Source of the DNA: Onstottus_B sp035558335
Lineage (GTDB): Bacteria; Acidobacteriota; Blastocatellia; UBA7656
Direction: 5' to 3'
NCBI GenBank assembly: GCA_035558335.1
Contig: DATMCM010000681.1
Coordinates: forward strand, 1-8,603
DNA: 8,603 bases
Positions 1 to 5,850 of this stretch are shown one piece after another. Each line of letters begins with the position of its first letter. The first letter of the stretch is position 1. A program made the translations under genes and the position numbers. The notes beneath the pieces were generated by a model. The model had not been told where the DNA came from, did not search any database, and saw only the letters and a list, made by a program, of their open reading frames with translations.

Positions 1-1251
1 GATCAACCGCTTCGCGATATCCGCGTTCTTCACGCCGTGTCTTGTCTGGCGTTTGTCGGAAAAAACCACCTCGTGCATCAGCGGACCGGGATACGCAACA
101 TCGTAAGTGTCTTTCAGATGATGCGCGATATAGTTCGCATTGAGGACCGCGGTTTCGGTAGCCTCGCGCAAGCCAGAATCGCCATGAGTCAGCACATAGC
201 TTAGCGCTCGCACTAGCACGCCGAAGTTCCCGAGATAAGCCCGCACTCGCCCAACCGACTTCGGGCGATCAAAATCAAGTTCGAGCGAGCCGTCACCGCT
301 GCGAGCGATGCGAGGGAAGGGAAGGTAGGGCTCGAGCTCGTGAGTAACCGCGACCGGCCCCGCTCCAGGTCCGCCGCCTCCGTGCGGAGTCGAAAACGTC
401 TTGTGCAGGTTCAGATGCATCACGTCGATGCCGAAGCTCGCGGGTCTGGCCACTCCGACCAGCGCGTTCATATTCGCGCCGTCCATGTATACGAACCCGC
501 CCTTGTCGTGAACGATCCTGCAAATCTCTTCGATGTTCTGCTCAAACTTACCAAGCGTGTTCGGGTTGGTAAGCATCAGCGCGGCAACATCTTCGTTCAT
601 CAATCGGCGGAGCGCTCCAAGATCCGTCCCGCCTTCCGAGTTGGACGGAACCGATTCGACGGAATAGCCGCAGATGACGGCTGACGCAGGGTTCGTTCCG
701 TGAGCCGAATCTGGAATCAGAACTTTCTTCCGAGGGTCTCCGCGCTCGGTCAGCGCCGCGCGCACCATCATTATTCCCGTCATCTCGCCCTGGGCGCCGG
801 CTGCGGGTTGAGTCGTGACTGCATAAAGCCCGGTGATCGCGCAGAGGCACTCTTCAAGGCGCCGAATGATCTCCAGCGCACCCTGCGCAAGCTTCGAAGG
901 AGTCAGTGGGTGCAGGTTCGCAATCCCCTCGATACGCGCGACCCGCTCGTTGATCCGCGGGTTGTACTTCATCGTGCACGAGCCTAGCGGATACAAGCCA
1001 TGGTCTATGCAGTAGTTCCACGTCGAGAGCCTCGTGAAGTGGCGGATCACGTCGACTTCGGATAACTCTGGCATTCCATCGAGGTCGTCGTCGCGTAGGA
1101 ACCGTCGATCGATCACCTCCTCGTCGGCGCGCCCGAGCACGTCGAGTTCGGGGATCGAGTAACCTATTCGCCCGGGACGCGATTCTTCGAACAGCAATCC
1201 CTCGTTTTGGACCACATGAGTTGTAGCCTTCTTGATTTTGCTTTTGCTCAT
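1..1251 (-). CDS. gcvPB: Glycine dehydrogenase (decarboxylating) subunit 2, P-protein PB; C-terminus beyond the window edge
   Basis: This is the PLP-binding half of the split glycine decarboxylase (P protein). It decarboxylates glycine and passes the aminomethyl group to the lipoyl arm of GcvH in the cytoplasm. I translated 417 codons from the ATG at 1251 to the window edge. Family members are about 480 residues, so roughly the last 60-70 are missing. Motifs seen: YPLGSCTMKYNPR (residues 87-99), TTQPAAGAQGEMTG (146-159), DSAHGTNPAS (181-190), and LHKTFSTPHGGGGPG (282-296), in which K284 is the expected PLP Schiff-base lysine. The ATG is well supported: the frame meets a TAA upstream with no ATG or GTG in between. 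The ribosome binding site is weak (GAGGG about 13 bases upstream). The gene lies 84 bases behind the small membrane protein gene and is the last visible gene of the gcv operon. Confidence 0.97.
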   Translation of the reverse strand, partial: MSKSKIKKATTHVVQNEGLLFEESRPGRIGYSIPELDVLGRADEEVIDRRFLRDDDLDGMPELSEVDVIRHFTRLSTWNYCIDHGLYPLGSCTMKYNPRINERVARIEGIANLHPLTPSKLAQGALEIIRRLEECLCAITGLYAVTTQPAAGAQGEMTGIMMVRAALTERGDPRKKVLIPDSAHGTNPASAVICGYSVESVPSNSEGGTDLGALRRLMNEDVAALMLTNPNTLGKFEQNIEEICRIVHDKGGFVYMDGANMNALVGVARPASFGIDVMHLNLHKTFSTPHGGGGPGAGPVAVTHELEPYLPFPRIARSGDGSLELDFDRPKSVGRVRAYLGNFGVLVRALSYVLTHGDSGLREATETAVLNANYIAHHLKDTYDVAYPGPLMHEVVFSDKRQTRHGVKNADIAKRLI

Positions 1252-1335
1252 TGTTTCAACGTCACCCTCGCAGGTCAGACGTTCCAGCCGCCTGCGTTAG
1301 GATCTACACCGTGTCAAGACATCGAGTTAAACGGC

Positions 1336-1506
1336 TCACCACTTCAAAAAGAGCGCAATGCCTATTCCCAGAACCATAAGCCCAACGCCGTCAAACGGTA
1401 TCGCGTTCCCCCGCCGAGCGAGACCGAGTAGAAGGTTAACCACATAGACGATTGCTCCGATTAGAAAAACTACGCCGCCGACTCCGAGGTGTTGTATTTC
1501 AGGCAT
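1336..1506 (-). CDS. Small two-helix membrane protein (56 aa) inside the gcv operon, function unknown
   Basis: I do not recognise this protein. It begins MPEIQHLGVGG and ends GIALFLKW before TGA. Residues about 8-30 form a strongly hydrophobic stretch (containing VVFLIGAIVYVV), followed by a short basic loop (LARRGN). A second hydrophobic stretch covers about 40-54 (LMVLGIGIALF). This predicts a hairpin of two membrane helices with a positively charged turn. A perfect AGGAGG at 1522-1517 stands 10 bases before the ATG, the strongest ribosome binding site in the window. The gene starts 45 bases after the gcvPA stop and ends 84 bases before gcvPB, on the same strand, so it should be co-transcribed. 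A glycine-related transport or membrane-tethering role would be pure speculation. It is short enough to be missed by gene callers with a 60-residue cutoff. Confidence 0.8.
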   Translation of the reverse strand: MPEIQHLGVGGVVFLIGAIVYVVNLLLGLARRGNAIPFDGVGLMVLGIGIALFLKW

Positions 1507-1516
1507 GATAAACAAG

Positions 1517-1522
1517 CCTCCT
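1517..1522 (-). promoter_or_regulatory. Strong ribosome binding site (AGGAGG) of the small membrane protein
   Basis: The minus strand reads AGGAGG, then 10 bases, then ATG at 1506. It is a full match to the anti-Shine-Dalgarno core and is clearly better than the sites before the neighbouring gcv genes. It is the main evidence that the 56-residue frame is translated. Confidence 0.75.
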
Positions 1523-1551
1523 CTCTTCTGTCTGCCGGGCCGATTCCAATC

Positions 1552-2883
1552 TCAAGCCTTCGACAGCGCGTCAACCAAGTTATCAATCGATTCTTTCTTC
1601 GCAGTCTCGGTTACACAAACGAGGAGCGAGTCAGACATATCAGGATAGTAGCTTTCGAGCGCGATGCCGCCGATTATCCTTTCCTGAAGCAGCCGCTCCG
1701 CAACGTCAGACGCAGCGCGGGGTGTGCGCACGACGAACTCGTTGAAGAACGGCGCCGAAAACCCGAGCTCGAACCCGTCGAGTTTAGCGATCGCCTTCGC
1801 CGCGTAATGAGCCTTTTGTGCGTTCTGGCGGGCGACCTCCTGAAGGCCTCGACGACCCATCGCCGACAGATAGATCGTGCACATCAGCGCGAATAGTCCC
1901 TGGTTTGTGCAGATGTTCGAAGTCGCCTTCTCGCGGCGAATATGTTGTTCACGTGTCGACAACGTCAACACATAGCCGCGACGCCCCTGATCGTCGTATG
2001 CTTCGCCGACCAGTCTGCCGGGCATTTGTCGAACGTATTTCTCGAGCGTCGCAAACATCCCGCAATAAGGACCGCCGTAGCTGAGCGGGATGCCAAAGGA
2101 TTGGCTCTCGCCGACGACGATATCGGCGCCGCAGGCTCCGGGTGACTTCAACATTCCGAGGCTAATCGGCTCGCTGATGGCGACGATCAGCAGCGCACCT
2201 GCTGCATGCGCGGTTTCAGCGATGGCGGAGATGTCTTCGATGCATCCGAAGAAATTAGGCGACTGCACGACGACTGCCGAGGTGTGGTTATCAACGCTGA
2301 GTGCATTGGCATCGAGGGTTCCGGCTTCGGTGTGCGGAGCGTATTCGACCGTGACGCCGAGGTTTTGCGTGTAGGTGGCGATGACTTCCCGGTACTGCGG
2401 ATGCAGCGATCCGGCGATAACAAACCTGTCGCGCCGGTTTAGTCGATGGGCCATCAGCACTGCTTCGGCGACTCCGGTCGAGCCATCGTAAAGCGAAGCG
2501 TTGGCGACCTCCATACCGGTGAGCTGGCAGATCATCGTCTGAAACTCGAAGATGTATTGAAGCGTGCCCTGGCTCAGTTCGGGTTGATAAGGGGTGTAAG
2601 CGGTGAAGAACTCGGCGCGCGAGATCAGCGAATCGATGATGACGGGTATGAAGTGCGAGTAGGCCCCGCCGCCGAGGAACGATTGATAGTCGGAAGCGTT
2701 AGAGGCAGCAAGCTCGCGAAAGTACGCCAACAGCTCGGGCTCGCTCATCGGCCGTCCGATGCCGATCGGTTCATTGAGCCTCAGGTGTTCTGGAATCTGC
2801 TGGAACAGGTCTTCGATTCGCGAGCGTCCGATGTCCGCGAGCATCGCGCGCCGCTCGCCGGGCGAGTTCGGAATATATCTCAT
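1552..2883 (-). CDS. gcvPA: Glycine dehydrogenase (decarboxylating) subunit 1, P-protein PA
   Basis: This is the N-terminal-type subunit of the split P protein. It pairs with GcvPB to decarboxylate glycine. It has 443 residues, the usual size for the family (about 440-450). It begins MRYIPNSPGERRAML, the normal GcvPA opening. Family motifs seen: LGGGAYSHFIP (70-80), YTPYQPELSQG (96-106), FEFQTMICQLTGMEVANAS (112-130), SYGGPYCGMFA (268-278) and REQHIRREKATSNICTNQ (311-328). The PLP lysine is not expected here because it sits in GcvPB. The start lies only 7 bases after the gcvH stop, and its GGAG ribosome binding site (2897-2894) overlaps the end of gcvH, which suggests translational coupling. 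Nothing looks damaged. Confidence 0.97.
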   Translation of the reverse strand: MRYIPNSPGERRAMLADIGRSRIEDLFQQIPEHLRLNEPIGIGRPMSEPELLAYFRELAASNASDYQSFLGGGAYSHFIPVIIDSLISRAEFFTAYTPYQPELSQGTLQYIFEFQTMICQLTGMEVANASLYDGSTGVAEAVLMAHRLNRRDRFVIAGSLHPQYREVIATYTQNLGVTVEYAPHTEAGTLDANALSVDNHTSAVVVQSPNFFGCIEDISAIAETAHAAGALLIVAISEPISLGMLKSPGACGADIVVGESQSFGIPLSYGGPYCGMFATLEKYVRQMPGRLVGEAYDDQGRRGYVLTLSTREQHIRREKATSNICTNQGLFALMCTIYLSAMGRRGLQEVARQNAQKAHYAAKAIAKLDGFELGFSAPFFNEFVVRTPRAASDVAERLLQERIIGGIALESYYPDMSDSLLVCVTETAKKESIDNLVDALSKA

Positions 2884-2890
2884 CTGCGAT

Positions 2891-3286
2891 TTACTCCGAC
2901 GCTTCTTCTTTTATGTAGTCTTCGTATTCGATGGACGTCAGCAAGGCGTCCACCTGTGAAGGGTTGTCGATCTTAATCTTGATCATCCAGCCATCGCCGT
3001 AGGGATCTTCGTTTACCAACTCGGGCGAATCGTTAAGGGTCTCGTTTACCTCCGTCACCGCTCCGCTTAAAGGCATGTATATCTCGCTGACTGCCTTGAC
3101 GCTTTCGACCGAGCCGAAGGGCTCGGAGGTCTCAAACTTATCGCCGACCTTCGGAAGCTCCACGTAAACTACATCGCCGAGTTGGTGTTGCGCGTGATCG
3201 GTTATTCCGATCGTTGCCTCCTCGCCCTTCACGCGCACCCACTCGTGGTCTTTGGTGTAGGTCAGGTCTTCTGGTGTGTTTGCCAT
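2891..3286 (-). CDS. gcvH: Glycine cleavage system H protein (lipoyl carrier)
   Basis: The 131-residue lipoyl carrier shuttles the aminomethyl group from the P protein to the T protein and then presents dihydrolipoyl to the L protein. Length and start are typical (MANTPEDLTYTKDHEWV). The lipoylation site is visible in GSVESVKAVSEIYMP, with K64 as the modified lysine. The GDVVYVELP strand (37-45) and the NEDPYGDGWMIKI segment near the C-terminus are also characteristic. GGAG at 3297-3294 lies 7 bases before the ATG. The gene is 33 bases behind gcvT and 7 bases ahead of gcvPA, so it is firmly inside the operon. The C-terminus (EEDYIKEEASE-like, acidic) is ordinary for the family. Confidence 0.97.
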   Translation of the reverse strand: MANTPEDLTYTKDHEWVRVKGEEATIGITDHAQHQLGDVVYVELPKVGDKFETSEPFGSVESVKAVSEIYMPLSGAVTEVNETLNDSPELVNEDPYGDGWMIKIKIDNPSQVDALLTSIEYEDYIKEEASE

Positions 3287-3319
3287 TTTAGTTCTCCGAG
3301 CTCTTGTTTCGCTTTCTTT

Positions 3320-4435
3320 TTAGTCGAATGTCTTTTCCCGTTTGTAGAACGGAGTCTCCGCCACTCGCGCCGGGACCAGCCTCCCGCGCACTGATACAAA
3401 AAGTTCAGTGCCGATGCCGGTGTATTCGATCGGGAGGTAGACCAATCCAATGTTCTTCTTGAGAAAAGGCGCCGGGCTTCCCGAAGCCACGACGCCGACT
3501 TCGCGGCCGTCTGCGCTTACGGGGTAGCCGTCTCGCGCCGGCGCCTTGTCCATCATCTCGAATCCCACCAACTTGCGGGCAAGTCCCTGTTCTTTCTGCC
3601 GCCTGAGCACGTCGCGCCCGATGAAGTCACCCTTTTGAAGCTTGACGGTCCACGCCAGTCCCGCTTCCAGCGGCGTCGTCGTCTGATCCATGTCGTTGCC
3701 GTAGAGCCGGAACGCGGCTTCCAGCCTGAGCGTGTTGCGCGCCGCCAACCCACAGGGGATTAACCCTTCGTTCTTACCGGTCCGCAAAAGCCTCTTCCAG
3801 ATATGCCCGGCGTAAGCCGCGTTGCAAAGGATCTCGAAGCCGTCCTCGCCCGTATAGCCTGTTCGCGAAACCCTGCACTTGACGTTCTCGACTGCGACCT
3901 CCTCAGACCAATAATAAGGTATCCGATCGAGCATATGATCGGTGAGCGGTTGCAAGATCCTTTCGGCGCACGGGCCTTGAATCGCAAGCAGCGCGAAGGC
4001 CGCGCTCACGTTTCGCACCTCTACCCGATGACTGGCTGACTGGTTCTTGATCCATGCGAAGTCAGTTTCGATGCCGGCCGCGTTTACGATCAGCAGCAAG
4101 AACTCTCGGTTCAACCGATAAACCAGAAGGTCGTCGATCACCCCGCCGTTCTCGGTGGTCATAAGCGAGTACTGGACCTGGTTGTCTTCAAGCTTCGAAA
4201 CGTCGTTGGTCGTGATTCGCTGGACCAGCGCGAGAGCGTCGTCGCCGATCACTTCGATCTCGCCCATGTGCGAGACGTCGAACAGACCGGCGGCTTGCCG
4301 GACCGCCATATGCTCGGGCAGTGGACCGGTGTATTGAACGGGCATTTCCCAGCCGGCGAAGTCGACCATACGCGCGCCAGACGCAAGGTGAGCTTCATAG
4401 AGCGGGGTTCGCTTTAGTATTCCGGTTTTGGTCAT
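3320..4435 (-). CDS. gcvT: Aminomethyltransferase, glycine cleavage T protein
   Basis: GcvT transfers the methylene carbon from the aminomethyl-lipoyl H protein to tetrahydrofolate, releasing ammonia and 5,10-methylene-THF. The product has 371 residues, a normal length. Motifs seen: FAGWEMPVQY (26-35), LFDVSHMGEI (51-60), NGGVIDDLLVYR (96-107), which contains the conserved catalytic aspartate region at D101/D102, RTGYTGEDGFEI (191-202), LRLEAAFRLYGND (237-248) and TPLEAGLAW (254-262). One small oddity is AARNTLRLEA, where most relatives I recall have aspartate instead of N234; I would not infer loss of activity from that. It is the first gene of the operon. No good Shine-Dalgarno precedes the ATG (the bases just upstream are CACCTTTACACG), so initiation may be weak. 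An upstream in-frame start would not match the family N-terminus. Confidence 0.97.
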   Translation of the reverse strand: MTKTGILKRTPLYEAHLASGARMVDFAGWEMPVQYTGPLPEHMAVRQAAGLFDVSHMGEIEVIGDDALALVQRITTNDVSKLEDNQVQYSLMTTENGGVIDDLLVYRLNREFLLLIVNAAGIETDFAWIKNQSASHRVEVRNVSAAFALLAIQGPCAERILQPLTDHMLDRIPYYWSEEVAVENVKCRVSRTGYTGEDGFEILCNAAYAGHIWKRLLRTGKNEGLIPCGLAARNTLRLEAAFRLYGNDMDQTTTPLEAGLAWTVKLQKGDFIGRDVLRRQKEQGLARKLVGFEMMDKAPARDGYPVSADGREVGVVASGSPAPFLKKNIGLVYLPIEYTGIGTELFVSVRGRLVPARVAETPFYKREKTFD

Positions 4436-4499
4436 CGTGTAAAGGTGACGCTCTTAAAGTCGTTGCAATCGAGATTAACGACAGTGAAGAGAACAGGCA

Positions 4500-4528
4500 A
4501 GCTAACACGCGCAATTTTTCTCAGTCAA
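4500..4528 (-). promoter_or_regulatory. Weak candidate promoter for the gcv operon
   Basis: The minus strand has TTGACT (4528-4523), a five-of-six match to the -35 consensus, then 17 bases, then TTAGCT (4505-4500), which is a poor -10. It lies about 65 bases before the gcvT start, after the transposase relic. The position is sensible but the -10 half is unconvincing. I saw no glycine riboswitch motif in this leader. Confidence 0.2.
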
Positions 4529-4582
4529 GTTTGCTCTTCGTAGCAGTTTGGCTTAGCGCGTGCGCGTCAGCGTTTCGCGCGG

Positions 4583-4746
4583 TTAGCGGAAGGCATTGAG
4601 GCAAAAAGGGAGCCTAGGCTTATGGTGGCCGAGTAGCACGAGGAATTTGGTGTAGTCATCGGCTGACCCGAAGTTGAGCTGTCGATTATTGCCTCGAGAG
4701 ATGGTGACGTAGGGCCGCCTTCGATCTCGAATCTGGGTTTCGGCAG
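4583..4746 (-). pseudogene. Relic of a REP-associated tyrosine transposase (RAYT, IS200-like Y1 family), frameshifted and truncated
   Basis: Hand translation of the gap between gcvT and the HEAT gene shows a transposase N-terminus in two frames. One frame, starting at a CTG (4746) where ATG would be expected, gives LPKPRFEIEGG, which matches the usual RAYT opening (M-P-[RK]-x-P-R-[IF]-E-x-x-G). The adjacent frame continues from 4711 as YVTISRGNNRQ and DDYTKFLVLLG, then KPRLPFCLNAF, and stops at TAA (4585-4583). The RGNNRQ motif is highly characteristic. The expected continuation, a MPNH.H motif carrying the two metal-binding histidines (HUH), is absent, as is the catalytic tyrosine further on. 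The gene is therefore dead: start codon lost, one frame break, everything past about residue 55 gone. RAYTs mobilise REP palindromes, which is relevant to the doublet near 8498-8587. Upstream (4747-4890) I see no gene. Confidence 0.7.
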
Positions 4747-4890
4747 ATCTGCTTGGGGCTAGTACGGAGGTCGACGATTTGCAAATTGCAAGCCTTACGC
4801 CGGTACCCCAGAATATCGGCTTGAGGCTACGAAATCTGGTGACCTTTCCACGCCCGCTCCCTGATCCTGAACAGGTTTCTCCTCTTGCGG
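4747..4890. other. Non-coding stretch between the HEAT gene and the transposase relic
   Basis: No gene, clear terminator or promoter is visible here. One minus-strand frame stays open across this stretch into the transposase relic but has no start codon before the conserved part. A 10-base palindrome ATTTGCAAAT is present near 4778-4788. The stretch may be the former 5' flank of the transposase. Confidence 0.4.
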
Positions 4891-5712
4891 TTAGTTAGCC
4901 TTTGCTCGGATCTTTTTAAGACCTTCAATAATGTAAGGCGAAAGAATGGGATCATCCGTTTCGCTCAAGAGCTTCTCTAAGGCCGGCAATGCCCGGCCAT
5001 CGCCGATCTCCCCCAGTACCATGCACGCTCGGGCCTTGGTCTGAAAAACTTGAATCTTAGCGATTCTCCGCCTGGCCTCCTCAGTGAAAATCGGTTCGTC
5101 CTTGAATTCTATCGCGTCTGCTCTCTGTTCCGCCGTCTCTATCGCTTCGATAAGCTTAACCACGGCCGGCGCCCCAATGTCCATCAACGCTTGCATCTGG
5201 GGACTCATGGTCTCCCAGGAGCCGACACTGTCTTGGCTCACCATCGCATCTATCAGGGCTGGGATTGCTTCTTCCGCATGCAGGCGTCCCAGCAGCTCGC
5301 ACACATCCTTCTTCAATCGCCAGGTGATCCTGATATTCATGAGATCATCCAACGCTTCCCGACTCTCCTCCGTTTTTCCACTCTTCAAGAGTGCGCGGTA
5401 ACGCGCTTCGGCTTCGACCACATCATCCTCACGTCCGGGCGCATATCTCGGTCGCGGATCGCTTTCGATGTCCCGCAGAAGGGCAATGAGCTGTGGGATT
5501 GCTTTTTGATTTAACCGGAGAAGGTTGACTTTTGCCGCCTCCCTTTCCCCTTGATCTGCCGACCACAACTGTTTGATTGCCCACCTAGAAGCTTCCTCGT
5601 CAACCGCGCGCTCCTGCATGTGAGTCACAACGGAGAGAACAGTAAAGATGCAGATGACCGGAAGTACAGCTAACGAAATAAGTCTTATGCTCCGTGAGCG
5701 TAAACTCCACAT
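4891..5712 (-). CDS. Membrane-anchored HEAT-repeat protein, function unknown
   Basis: The protein has 273 residues. A basic N-terminus (MWSLRSRSIR) is followed by one hydrophobic helix at about 11-29 (LISLAVLPVICIFTVLSVV), so it is probably anchored in the inner membrane with the rest outside the cytoplasm; an uncleaved signal anchor fits better than a clear cleavage site. The remainder is helical with HEAT-like repeats: LLRLNQKAIPQLIALL (64-79), ELLGRLHAEEAIPALIDAM (139-157), MDIGAPAVVKLIEAI (around 177-191) and MVLGEIGDGRALPALEKLL (around 231-249). Such repeats act as protein-binding scaffolds, and no catalytic motif is visible. AGGAG lies 10 bases before the ATG. The gene is 138 bases downstream of the RHS gene with its own promoter candidate. 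A role linked to the RHS C-terminal domain is possible but not shown. Confidence 0.85.
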   Translation of the reverse strand: MWSLRSRSIRLISLAVLPVICIFTVLSVVTHMQERAVDEEASRWAIKQLWSADQGEREAAKVNLLRLNQKAIPQLIALLRDIESDPRPRYAPGREDDVVEAEARYRALLKSGKTEESREALDDLMNIRITWRLKKDVCELLGRLHAEEAIPALIDAMVSQDSVGSWETMSPQMQALMDIGAPAVVKLIEAIETAEQRADAIEFKDEPIFTEEARRRIAKIQVFQTKARACMVLGEIGDGRALPALEKLLSETDDPILSPYIIEGLKKIRAKAN

Positions 5713-5784
5713 TGAAGATCTGCTCCTGTCACTGGGCGACTTCTGGCGACGAAACTACCGCCGCGCGCCCCGTTGGCGGTTCCA

Positions 5785-5790
5785 ATTATA
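5785..5790 (-). promoter_or_regulatory. Candidate -10 element (TATAAT) for the HEAT-repeat gene
   Basis: The minus strand carries TGGTATATAATTGG, with a perfect TATAAT at 5790-5785 and an overlapping extended form (TGG before TATATA). No convincing -35 sits 16-18 bases upstream, where the sequence is GC-rich. It would give a leader of roughly 65 bases before the ATG at 5712. Within that leader, ACCGCC and GGCGGT (5780-5775 and 5762-5757) can pair as a 6-bp stem with a 12-base loop. Confidence 0.4.
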
Positions 5791-5850
5791 TACCAATCGT
5801 CGTTGCGGCGGCCCCTGTTGCGAATCAAACGATGTGCTTGACGAACCCCT

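Noticed and set aside
1312..1317. TTGACA on the minus strand upstream of gcvPB as a -35 promoter element
   Set aside because: No -10-like hexamer lies 16-18 bases downstream, and the gene sits inside an operon.
1489..2976. Long open frames on the plus strand (for example 1489-1896 and 2446-2976)
   Set aside because: They lie antisense to gcvPA and gcvH, which are certain. The translations are rich in Arg and Ser, without family motifs, as expected of shadow frames in GC-rich DNA.
5757..5780. GC-rich stem as a terminator after the RHS gene
   Set aside because: The stem is only 6 bp with a 12-base loop, no T-tract follows, and it lies downstream of the candidate -10 of the HEAT gene, so a leader hairpin is as likely.
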